This document shows positions 8,218 through 14,539 of a stretch of 27,852 nt of DNA, piece by piece; positions within the stretch are counted from its first letter, which is position 1, and each line of letters opens with the position of its first letter. The notes beneath the pieces are model-generated. The model made no database searches. It was not told the origin of the DNA and saw nothing but the letters and a program-made list of their open reading frames with translations. Position numbers and translations under genes: made by a program. Origin of the DNA: a virus; the IMG/VR virus record IMGVR_UViG_3300032323_000768, positions 1 through 27,852 of that record; one strand, written 5' to 3'.

Positions 8218-8880
8218 TCAAATATCCTTCACATAGAAATCATCCCAACGAGAAACTTCAGTGAACACTCGCTTATAACCATTAGCGGACAGCAATTCAA
8301 AAAGTTTGTCGCGCATAGGTGTAAAGTTGTGTTCAACAGTAATCGCTCTTACTTTGTACTTATCTGCGTTCTGTTTGAAGAAAGCATTAAGAATGCCATA
8401 TTCGGTGCCTTCAGTGTCTACTGACATATAGTCAATAACTTCTGGTGAACTATAATAGTCAAGAAGCTCTAGAAGAGAAATGGTTGGCACCTTGATAGAA
8501 GGAGCATTCTTTCTCGCTTCTACCCATTCATCATCATTACCAAATCCCTTGATCGTAGCAAGATCAGGAGCATCAGTCATGAGAAAGTCTACATTAATGT
8601 CAGACTTAATGTACACACACTTTTTGCTGATGTTGCACTTTCTATTATAGAAAAGATCGTTATGCCAATGAGGATTGGGTTCAGCAAGAATACCCGTCCA
8701 GCCGTATTCTCTTTCAAGAAGAAGAGTGTTATTACCCGTCACGCCGTCTGTCGCACCAAACTCGACGAAAAAACCATCTCGCTTAAACTTGTTTTCAAAC
8801 AGAGCCCAGATGTCTTGATAGTTCTGAGCGTTTGTGGTGTTGTTCTGAATAACAGAAACAAATTCATCCAAAGTAGTCAT
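8218..8880 (-). CDS. FkbM-family SAM methyltransferase
   Basis: A 220-residue FkbM-type methyltransferase. GFFVEFGATDGVTGNNTLLLE is motif I with the acidic patch, and GWTGILAEPNP is motif II. VIDYMSVDTEGTEYGIL is the conserved FkbM core near residue 150, and ITVEHNF follows. The match is better preserved than in the second FkbM gene at 5087-5791, and the two differ throughout, so they are not a recent duplication. AAGGA precedes the ATG by about 8 bases. The gene is 3 bases downstream of the GT2 gene. O-methylation of a glycan sugar is the family-based expectation. Confidence 0.83.
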   Translation of the reverse strand: MTTLDEFVSVIQNNTTNAQNYQDIWALFENKFKRDGFFVEFGATDGVTGNNTLLLEREYGWTGILAEPNPHWHNDLFYNRKCNISKKCVYIKSDINVDFLMTDAPDLATIKGFGNDDEWVEARKNAPSIKVPTISLLELLDYYSSPEVIDYMSVDTEGTEYGILNAFFKQNADKYKVRAITVEHNFTPMRDKLFELLSANGYKRVFTEVSRWDDFYVKDI

Positions 8881-8883
8881 TGA

Positions 8884-9639
8884 TCAATCCTTTATCCACG
8901 GAAACTTACCATTATATCTTTTGTGATTTTCTTCATTGCCTTGTTCGAAGAAGTCAGGCTTCACTGAGTTTGTATTACCATCAAGCCTGTAACAGAGCGT
9001 ATGTTTACCGCTCGTATCATGCTTTGCCTTATCGCGAATGATATTGTAGAAACGTCTGTCGCCACCCCAACCCCAATGCCAGAGATGACTTACTTGAATC
9101 AGAAACTCTCTTGTGAATGCAAACGAAGAAGTATCGATTAAGTATTCTGGCGCATCATGCTTGAACCAGATGGGCCACTTACCTAAGCTCTCACAGTTAT
9201 CATCGCAAAGATAGTTCTTGTTCTCATCATAAACTTCACGAAGCGAATATGCAAACTGATTACCTTCTTCAAGAGTCTTGACAAGTGTTTCGACATGGTT
9301 TGGCTGATACCAATTGTCTTCATCAAGAAAGAAGATGTAGTCTGTGTTTACTAGATGAGCATAACCAGCATAGATGCGATGACCATAAAAACCACCGCCG
9401 CCAGTATTCTCTGGTGCGACGGAAAAAGGCATCAACTTTTCAAGTTCTTCATATTCAAAGTTCTCGACAAACTTTTCATCATACTGTTCACCATCAACTA
9501 CAAGAAGATGTCGAATGTGTTTGTAAGTTTGTTCTTGAACGCTCTTGACAGCATCACGAACTTTAGGAGAACCGATTGTAGGGGTAATAACAGTTACAGT
9601 TTTAGGTTTCGCAGGAGCATCAACAAAGTTGTATCTCAT
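8884..9639 (-). CDS. family 2-like glycosyltransferase
   Basis: A 251-residue GT-A enzyme of the GT2 type. TVTVITPTIGSPKVRDAVKSV is the N-terminal nucleotide-binding strand and helix, with QTYKHIRHLLVVDG just behind. NTDYIFFLDEDNWYQPNH carries the DED metal site, and WHWGWGGDRRFY is an acceptor-side motif. No membrane helix is present, so it is a soluble cytoplasmic transferase. It is the first large gene of the glycan cassette. Its ribosome site (GAGG) overlaps the stop codon of the short membrane protein upstream, which couples the two. Confidence 0.83.
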   Translation of the reverse strand: MRYNFVDAPAKPKTVTVITPTIGSPKVRDAVKSVQEQTYKHIRHLLVVDGEQYDEKFVENFEYEELEKLMPFSVAPENTGGGGFYGHRIYAGYAHLVNTDYIFFLDEDNWYQPNHVETLVKTLEEGNQFAYSLREVYDENKNYLCDDNCESLGKWPIWFKHDAPEYLIDTSSFAFTREFLIQVSHLWHWGWGGDRRFYNIIRDKAKHDTSGKHTLCYRLDGNTNSVKPDFFEQGNEENHKRYNGKFPWIKD

Positions 9640-9645
9640 AGTACC

Positions 9646-9795
9646 TCACCAATGGCGAATAACGCCAGCAATAATAAACAAGTTCGTTAGTATATAGAAG
9701 AGTATTATAAGCGTTCTTATGATTGCGATCTTGTCGGCTTCTTTATCATCTTTACCAGATTTCTCGCCTAACGCTTTTGCCCACATACGCCACAT
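9646..9795 (-). CDS. small single-pass membrane protein
   Basis: A 49-residue protein with a charged N-terminal half (KALGEKSGKDDKEADKIA) followed by a hydrophobic segment, IIRTLIILFYILTNLFIIAG, and a short VIRHW tail. This predicts one transmembrane helix. Three ATGs stand in a row (9801, 9798, 9795). AAGGG is right before the first, so the third gives the best spacing, and I chose it. The ending '(G/A)..IRHW' resembles a short protein I recall from T4-like marine phages, of unknown role. It is the first gene after the terminator, and its TGA overlaps the ribosome site of the GT2 gene. Confidence 0.7.
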   Translation of the reverse strand: MWRMWAKALGEKSGKDDKEADKIAIIRTLIILFYILTNLFIIAGVIRHW

Positions 9796-9812
9796 CATCA
9801 TCCCTTATTATG

Positions 9813-9838
9813 AAAAAGAAGGGGCATCAAGCCCCTTC
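9813..9838 (-). terminator. intrinsic terminator after the hsp20-DUF1127 unit
   Basis: A perfect 8-bp stem (GAAGGGGC and GCCCCTTC) with a 5-base loop is followed on the minus strand by TTTTT. The TGA stop of the DUF1127 gene overlaps the first base of the stem. It separates the structural/chaperone unit from the glycan cassette. I see no good promoter between it and the cassette, so read-through may matter. Confidence 0.8.
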
Positions 9839-10004
9839 AGTATTTTTGAGTTGTTTCGTTTGCGACTGATCTGATATCACACCTCTTGAGTCCAAGTTCT
9901 GCGAGGTCTTCGTCTGAGAGAGCTTCAAGTTCAATTCTGATCTTGCGCGCTCTACATCTTCGGTCCAGTAAAGATACCACATCATTGATAAGTCTTACAA
10001 CCAT
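9837..10004 (-). CDS. DUF1127-domain small protein
   Basis: A 55-residue basic protein. The core IRIELEALSDEDLAELGLKRCDI matches the DUF1127 (YjiS-like) consensus 'R.EL..LSD.ELADIGL.R.DI', preceded by an arginine-rich helix (DRRCRARK). Members are especially numerous in alphaproteobacteria, where some bind RNA and affect stress and nutrient responses. The start codon shares a base with the Hsp20 stop (TAATG), so the two are coupled, and the stop lies in the terminator stem. A phage copy suggests capture from an alphaproteobacterial host. The function here is unknown; RNA binding is a reasonable guess. Confidence 0.8.
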   Translation of the reverse strand: MVVRLINDVVSLLDRRCRARKIRIELEALSDEDLAELGLKRCDIRSVANETTQKY

Positions 10005-10495
10005 TACTTCTCGTATTTTTCAGTTAAGAACTGTTTGGTTGAATCACTCTTATTAGCATTGATATCGATCTTCGTAGGCTTCTTCTCTTCAGGTATGAAA
10101 CGCTCAAGCCAAATCTTGAGCAAACCATTTATGAGATCAGCATTCTTTACTTCAACAGCATCAGCAAGAGTGAACCTGCGTGTGAATGCGCGATCTGCAA
10201 TACCCTTGAAGAGATAATTTTCATTATCACCTTCAGAAGTGACTTGACCCTTTACTGTCAGAATACCATCCAGAAGTTCTAGTTCAAGGTCTTGCTGTCC
10301 AAATCCTGCGACAGCAATTTCGATAACATACTTGGTATCGTCGATCTTGCGAACATTATAAGGTGGATAGGCGGGAATCTTTGGAAGATTTTCTGAAATC
10401 TCACTTAGCTTCTTGAACACGCTATCGAAACCGATAGCAGACTTAGAGAGATTGGGGAAAGCAAAAGGATCAAAAAAAGGAACATTAGGTGCCAT
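10004..10495 (-). CDS. Hsp20/alpha-crystallin small heat shock protein
   Basis: A 163-residue protein with an alpha-crystallin domain from about residue 43 to 140: YPPYNVRKIDDTKYVIEIAVAG, then LTVKGQ, a 'Y.FKGIADRAFTRRFTLAD' strand pair and the terminal GLLKIWLERFIPEE, as in IbpA-type proteins. The N-terminus (PFFDPFAFPNL) has the aromatic-rich character of the family. Such genes are common in T4-like phages of marine and alphaproteobacterial hosts, where a role in capsid or tail assembly has been suggested but not shown. TAGGAG lies 8 bases before the ATG. Its own promoter (10554-10584) precedes it. Confidence 0.92.
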   Translation of the reverse strand: MAPNVPFFDPFAFPNLSKSAIGFDSVFKKLSEISENLPKIPAYPPYNVRKIDDTKYVIEIAVAGFGQQDLELELLDGILTVKGQVTSEGDNENYLFKGIADRAFTRRFTLADAVEVKNADLINGLLKIWLERFIPEEKKPTKIDINANKSDSTKQFLTEKYEK

Positions 10496-10553
10496 GTATT
10501 AACTCCTACAATTAGCAAGTTATGTCTTCGTCCTCCATTAGGCAGGACAACTC

Positions 10554-10584
10554 TATTTATAACAAAAAATACTCTGTATGTCAA
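10554..10584 (-). promoter_or_regulatory. hsp20 promoter: sigma70 elements merged with late TATAAATA
   Basis: The minus strand has TTGACA at 10584-10579, a 17-base spacer, and TATAAATA at 10561-10554. The first six bases (TATAAA) serve as a sigma70 -10, while the full eight match the T4 late element. The -35 overlaps the stop codon of the PAAR gene. The ATG of hsp20 is about 60 bases downstream. The sigma70 reading is well supported; use as a late promoter is inference. Confidence 0.75.
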
Positions 10585-10871
10585 CCCTCATCGAATACAT
10601 CAGGAGAGCCCCCTGCTACCAATGTGCAGGCAGCAATAGGATCGCCAATACGACCGACAGCCATACCATTTGCATATGTGGTTATTGAACCAACAGCAAT
10701 AGGAGCCCCGTGAGTGGGGCAGGGGAAACCGGGTAATAGATGAGGTGTGTTGACATCAGTTTGTCTACTAACACCACGACCATTGATGAGAACATCAGAT
10801 GACTTTCCTAGTCGCGTCATACCAGAACAGTGAAAAACATCAGGATCAGCAAATCTAGTTATTGCTGGCAT
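10581..10871 (-). CDS. PAAR-domain spike-tip protein (gp5.4-like)
   Basis: A 96-residue PAAR protein. It opens MPAITRFADPDVFHCSGM, continues with SSDVLINGRGVSR, PCPTHGAPIAVGS and GMAVGRIGDPIAACTLVAGGSPDV, the repeats that build the small cone. Cys and His residues (FHC, CPTH, AC) could bind the tip metal ion. In T4, gp5.4 caps the gp5 spike and sharpens the membrane-piercing tip. GGGAG precedes the ATG. The start overlaps the preceding gene by 17 bases. Location beside a beta-rich small protein and a structural gene fits a baseplate role. Confidence 0.88.
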   Translation of the reverse strand: MPAITRFADPDVFHCSGMTRLGKSSDVLINGRGVSRQTDVNTPHLLPGFPCPTHGAPIAVGSITTYANGMAVGRIGDPIAACTLVAGGSPDVFDEG

Positions 10872-11067
10872 ATCTCTTCTCCCTTTTCAACAGTTCAAGC
10901 AACTTAGGTGAAAACGTTTCGATGTATGCATGTTGCTCTTCTGTATGTGGCGGCTCAGGACACTCAGGTAAGAACTCAACGACATTATCAAAAGTCTCAG
11001 GAATGTCTTCATAGTTCTCAAAGACGTGTATCTTCTTACCTATTCTAATAGTAAACTTACCTCTCAT
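10855..11067 (-). CDS. hypothetical protein, 70 aa
   Basis: A soluble 70-residue protein that I do not recognise. The first half has alternating beta-like segments (KFTIRIGKKIHVFENYEDI), the middle is acidic and proline-rich (PECPEPPHTEEQ), and the end is a basic helix (LELLKREKRY). It starts inside the stop of the preceding gene (ATGA) and ends inside the PAAR gene, so it is made with the spike-tip protein. A role in spike assembly is only suggested by position. Confidence 0.65.
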   Translation of the reverse strand: MRGKFTIRIGKKIHVFENYEDIPETFDNVVEFLPECPEPPHTEEQHAYIETFSPKLLELLKREKRYASNN

Positions 11068-11372
11068 TTCTTACCTCTGTAACCAGAAGTTAGAATCTTA
11101 GGATTTAGATCGATACGCATAGACTGCTGTTCGATATGCTCAGATGATCCCATATAGATTTTACCATCAACATCAAGATCGAAAGATTCAGAGGCGTGCA
11201 TCTTGATCTTCTTGGCATCAAACTCAATAGTGTCATTCTGAAAACACAACTTATTCTGTCCAGAAACAATGACGTTATTGTCTTTATCGATCTTGATTGT
11301 TACTCCGCCTTCAACTTCAATTAAACACGGTTTCGAAGCTACAAGATATTCGTAGTCAAGTTTCTTAAGCAT
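11064..11372 (-). CDS. hypothetical beta-rich protein beside PAAR gene
   Basis: A 102-residue protein built almost wholly of short alternating hydrophobic strands (GGVTIKIDKDNNVIVSGQNK, DTIEFDAKKIKMHAS, SFDLDVDGKIYMG). This periodicity resembles the triple-stranded beta-helix of gp5-type spikes or other trimeric beta-prisms, though no named domain is clear. I chose ATG 11372, in a TGATG overlap with the dUTPase stop and 7 bases after AAGG, over a GTG one codon earlier. Its position upstream of the PAAR gene makes a spike or baseplate function plausible. That is inference. Confidence 0.6.
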   Translation of the reverse strand: MLKKLDYEYLVASKPCLIEVEGGVTIKIDKDNNVIVSGQNKLCFQNDTIEFDAKKIKMHASESFDLDVDGKIYMGSSEHIEQQSMRIDLNPKILTSGYRGKK

Positions 11373-11968
11373 CACGCCACCTTCTTGGGTCTGCCACGAC
11401 CACGCTTGACTGGCTGTTCATCAGACTGAGCAACAATGTTCATTTTAGAAGTATCGATTGTAGCAACACCAGTAGAACCTAAGCCACCAACACGATCAGT
11501 CTTCTGTGTGGGCGCAACTGTTGTTTCGGCAATCTCATACTTGATCTGCTGAACAAGTTCTGCCTGTGCAATACGATCACCAACATTGATAGACTGGGGA
11601 TTCTCACTCAGATTTGTCAGAAGAACAAACGTCTCTTGTACATAGTCTGAATCAATAACAGCCTCAAGATTGGCAAGAACCAAACCTTGCTTATATGAAA
11701 GACCTGAGCGAGGATGAATGCGAACTGAATAGCCTTCTGGAATATCAAAGATCAAGCCAGTTGGTACCATGATACGATCACCGGGCATAATTACAAGAGT
11801 ACCTTGACCTTGAATTGGTCTTGTAAAAGTGCTGTTGTAGCAATTATAGCCTGTGTACTGACTCTTACCGTGAGGCTGATATGCTAGATCAAAACATGCA
11901 GCTTGTTCTGTACCAAACTTAGGTAGAACAACCCCATTATGCGTCTTATAAACTTTCAACTGTGTCAT
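11372..11968 (-). CDS. dut: dUTPase (trimeric dUTP diphosphatase) with basic tail
   Basis: A 198-residue trimeric dUTPase. Motifs in order: EQAACFDLAY (motif 1), RIHPRSGLSYKQGL (motif 2), LEAVIDSDYVQE (motif 3), GDRIAQAELVQ (motif 4) and DRVGGLGSTG (motif 5). It hydrolyses dUTP to dUMP, keeping uracil out of DNA and feeding dTMP synthesis. After motif 5 there is an extra tail of about 30 residues ending VKRGRGRPKKVA, which contains an AT-hook-like RGRP core not usual for the enzyme. The frame is open to 12067. I chose 11968 because GGAG lies 7 bases before it; the preceding ATG at 11971 is an alternative. Its neighbours are structural genes, unlike T4. Confidence 0.93.
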   Translation of the reverse strand: MTQLKVYKTHNGVVLPKFGTEQAACFDLAYQPHGKSQYTGYNCYNSTFTRPIQGQGTLVIMPGDRIMVPTGLIFDIPEGYSVRIHPRSGLSYKQGLVLANLEAVIDSDYVQETFVLLTNLSENPQSINVGDRIAQAELVQQIKYEIAETTVAPTQKTDRVGGLGSTGVATIDTSKMNIVAQSDEQPVKRGRGRPKKVA

Positions 11969-11984
11969 CATATATCTCCATAGT

Positions 11985-13298
11985 TTATCGTGAAATCTCT
12001 TCCCAGTCCATAGATCCGTAGACACTCTCACCATTAGTTTTGGCTGCCAACACAAGAGAGATTTCAAACGGCGTTCCCGTCAAACTGTTTCTTTCTAGCT
12101 GAAATTTAAACAGTGCTTCTTTGAGAATATCCACAGACACGCTGGTGCTTGCCGTTGATGTAAAGTAACCAGATGCAAGGGTTCTGCCACCTGAAGTACC
12201 AGTGCCTGTTATGTTATATTCAACAGCACTATCAGTGCCTGCACTTACCCATGTTCCACCTGTTGTAGTGGTGCTTGATCTTACCTGCCAGTTGAAGTTA
12301 CTTGCTGTGTCAGCGATACAAGATAATGCAGTAAGAATTACTACAGCATCTAGTGTAGTTGCTTTTAGTCTTAATGAAACAATTGGGTAAAATGTCCCTG
12401 CTGTAGTCAAAGTACGCGCCGCAGTTATTGGAGTACCTATTGCTTGTTGCGAACCTCGAAGTTCGTATCCACCTTCAGAGATTACAGATGAGCAAATTTG
12501 CTTCAGTCTACTGTTGCTCGTTGTTATACCCGTATTGAATATCTCATATCTTAAAGGTAGTGATGCTGTCTGAATGTATGTAGATGTTATGTAGTTGGCA
12601 TGGTGAAATGAATGGCAGTGTATGAATTGACCGTCGATGACAAAACCACATCTTACTGTGCCTAGACCAAGCCATTCGATATCTGTCCATAAAATCTGAG
12701 CCTTACTCATATCCAAGGTTCTCTGAGAAGGACTGCCTGCCGTAGCACCCAACAGGGTATCATAGTTCCAGTCTGCTTGGTTGACTCTTGTTTCAACAAC
12801 ACTACCGCTGACAATCGATCTTTCAACAAACGAGATTGTATTACCTGCTTGCTCAAGATAGATACCATTGTTTGCACCGAAGTAGCCAACTCTCTGTGTT
12901 AGATTGGCTTTGGCTGGTTCCATAACAAAAGTGTTTAGTATAAGGAGAGACTTACCGGGTTGATAAGAGAAGACCTTTGTCGTCTCACGAACGATGTTTG
13001 CACTGTTTGCTGTTGTGATAGCTAGATTAATCAAACCTTCGTTCGGTGAGAAAGCGACTGTGCTATTTCCAGCAGCACTATTGGCGGTAACCCAAAGACC
13101 GTTATCTGAATATCTATGCGAAGAATCGAAAAGCGTCAGAGGAGTAGAAACTCTTGATCTACCGAAAGCATCAACTGCAACACCAGTAGGATTAGCAGGA
13201 CCAACTTGATTACCATATTGGTCAGCCAACATGACAACTTCGAAGATAGTTTTACCATCTGGCAGATATTGATGCGTGTCTTTACGGAACTGTGCCAT
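11985..13298 (-). CDS. virion structural protein
   Basis: A 437-residue protein rich in Thr, Ser, Ala and Gly with few charged residues, typical of beta-structured particle proteins. GVAVDAFGRSRVSTPLTLFDSSHRY, near residue 40, matches a motif ('AFGRLRVS.P.TLFDS..RY') found in structural proteins of T4-like cyanophages and related phages. The C-terminal part (ATLDAVVILTALS through VSVDILKEALFKFQLERN) looks like a beta-sandwich. The exact position in the particle is unknown. The start overlaps the RegA stop (TAATG), so it is translated from the replication transcript unless a late promoter within regA exists; I found no convincing one. Confidence 0.78.
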   Translation of the reverse strand: MAQFRKDTHQYLPDGKTIFEVVMLADQYGNQVGPANPTGVAVDAFGRSRVSTPLTLFDSSHRYSDNGLWVTANSAAGNSTVAFSPNEGLINLAITTANSANIVRETTKVFSYQPGKSLLILNTFVMEPAKANLTQRVGYFGANNGIYLEQAGNTISFVERSIVSGSVVETRVNQADWNYDTLLGATAGSPSQRTLDMSKAQILWTDIEWLGLGTVRCGFVIDGQFIHCHSFHHANYITSTYIQTASLPLRYEIFNTGITTSNSRLKQICSSVISEGGYELRGSQQAIGTPITAARTLTTAGTFYPIVSLRLKATTLDAVVILTALSCIADTASNFNWQVRSSTTTTGGTWVSAGTDSAVEYNITGTGTSGGRTLASGYFTSTASTSVSVDILKEALFKFQLERNSLTGTPFEISLVLAAKTNGESVYGSMDWEEISR

Positions 13299-13702
13299 TA
13301 GTCTTCTCTACGTTTCTTGCCGATATTGTATTTAGTAACGAGAGACCAGTCATTCTTCTCTTTATGAGAGATGATCTTGATCTGACCTAGTGTGGCTACA
13401 GGATCTGAACTCTTCTTAGCATCAACCAGTTCTAACAGCTTCCACTCAGCTAGAAGATTAGCTATCGTATTTCTGCGAGCCACATCGTCTTCTGAGAAGT
13501 CTGATCTTTTACCATCTAGTAGAAAAAGTTCTTTGAAATGTACAAGGTAGTACCTACCTTGCTTGTGTAAAATATGACAGGATTGATATAGAGTTTTGTC
13601 TTTCTTAGAGGCTACACCTATACGAGATAGTGTTTCGCGTATCTTCAGAAAGTCGTCAGGTTCTGTGAGTTTTACCTCTACTAGTTCTTCTAGATTTATC
13701 AT
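13298..13702 (-). CDS. regA: RegA translational repressor
   Basis: A 134-residue homologue of T4 RegA (122 aa). Shared segments include VKLTEPDDFLKIRETLSRIG, KDKTLYQSCHILHKQGRYYL, VHFKELFLLDG and the C-terminal SLVTKYNIGKK. T4 RegA binds early mRNAs near the start codon and blocks ribosome entry on several replication genes. It carries about 12 additional residues, partly near the C-terminus (AKKSSDPVATL). The ATG is inside the 3' end of gp62 (47-base overlap) with AAGGTGG 7 bases before it. Order gp44-gp62-regA matches T4, but polymerase gp43 is replaced by a structural gene downstream. Confidence 0.95.
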   Translation of the reverse strand: MINLEELVEVKLTEPDDFLKIRETLSRIGVASKKDKTLYQSCHILHKQGRYYLVHFKELFLLDGKRSDFSEDDVARRNTIANLLAEWKLLELVDAKKSSDPVATLGQIKIISHKEKNDWSLVTKYNIGKKRRED

Positions 13703-14081
13703 CTAAGCCACCTTTATAAAGTTTCTTCTTTATTTCATTCAGGTGGTCTTCTGAAAGAACTAGCAGAGCATCTTTAGCTTTCTCAGTCGAGTAGTTGTAA
13801 TACTCTTTAACCAAGTCTAAATCTTCAATAGTCTCTTTCTTGTACCACTTCTGATACGGGCGATTGTAGCCTCGTATCCTATTTAGCAGATAGTGGTATT
13901 GAAGAAGTCGGTCTGTATTGGGCAACTTATTCATTTCATTAGCAAACAAGGCGCAATCGCGATGAAACGAAAGCGCCTTGTTAACGACGAAGGGAACATA
14001 GTCCCCTTCGTTTTCGCTGCTGATTACCGCCTTCTTAGTCTTCAGAATAGACGGTATGGTTTCTTTGAATAGGTCTGTCAT
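13656..14081 (-). CDS. 62: clamp loader small subunit gp62
   Basis: A 141-residue protein matching the short gp62 form of T4-like cyanophages: YVPFVVNKALSFHRDCALFANEMN, then LQYHYLLNRIRGYNRPYQKW, then LVKEYYNYSTEKAKDALLVLS and KKLYKGG at the C-terminal end. With gp44 it forms the 4:1 ATP-driven loader that places gp45 on DNA. T4 gp62 is longer (187 aa). The frame opens three codons earlier at a TTG, but ATG 14081 overlaps the upstream stop (ATGA) and is preferred. Its last codons contain the regA ribosome site. Confidence 0.9.
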   Translation of the reverse strand: MTDLFKETIPSILKTKKAVISSENEGDYVPFVVNKALSFHRDCALFANEMNKLPNTDRLLQYHYLLNRIRGYNRPYQKWYKKETIEDLDLVKEYYNYSTEKAKDALLVLSEDHLNEIKKKLYKGGLDDKSRRTSRGKTHRT

Positions 14082-14524
14082 GATTTCCAATTGCTAGATG
14101 AGTACTGAACGAGTAGCTTTTTCTCTTGCTCAGAGACCTCGAAGACTTCTTTCATACCATCTTGATTGATAGGAATCAAGATCATTTCTCGTCCGTCTTT
14201 GGTCTTATGCTTCTTATACTTTATCTCACTACCTTTTATAACATAGACTTTACCTTCAGAGAAGTGTCGTCTTACTGTCGGCACTGAGATAAAGTATACC
14301 TCATCTGCATTTACACACTTGTTTAGCTGATTCTGCTTAAAGGTAAAACTGTCTTTGGTAACGAAAGGCACTTGTGTTTTAACTTCAACAATCTTACCTT
14401 CGACGATCATATCCTTCTGCGAATCAAACTGATTGACAGATATCTCGACCCTCATACCTTGACTGCTAAAGTAGTTCGAGATGATGCTCTCTCCAGCTTT
14501 TCCTAATCTTTCAATGTTATACAT
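14078..14524 (-). CDS. putative PD-(D/E)xK nuclease
   Basis: A 148-residue protein with the layout of small PD-(D/E)xK nucleases. G8-x2-G11-E12 starts a helix. D38 follows, then nine residues on E47-V-K49, ending in KIVEVKTQ. A later helix holds FKQNQLNKCVNADEVYFISVP, as in archaeal Hjc-like and restriction-like folds. The C-terminal third is charged and not recognised. It sits between gp44 and gp62 with a 4-base overlap on the gp62 side and TAGGAA before its ATG, so it is part of the clamp-loader operon. The substrate could be branched or damaged DNA. The fold assignment is by motif only. Confidence 0.65.
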   Translation of the reverse strand: MYNIERLGKAGESIISNYFSSQGMRVEISVNQFDSQKDMIVEGKIVEVKTQVPFVTKDSFTFKQNQLNKCVNADEVYFISVPTVRRHFSEGKVYVIKGSEIKYKKHKTKDGREMILIPINQDGMKEVFEVSEQEKKLLVQYSSSNWKS

Positions 14525-14539
14525 GATACTATTCCTATA

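Noticed and set aside
9796-9812. CATAAT just before the small membrane protein as a promoter for the glycan cassette.
   Set aside because: No -35 at any usual spacing, and the predicted transcript would start at or after the start codons.
13298-13702. Possible late promoter within regA for the structural gene (CTAAATA near 13330).
   Set aside because: Only six of eight bases agree with TATAAATA, and the mismatches are at the first two positions.
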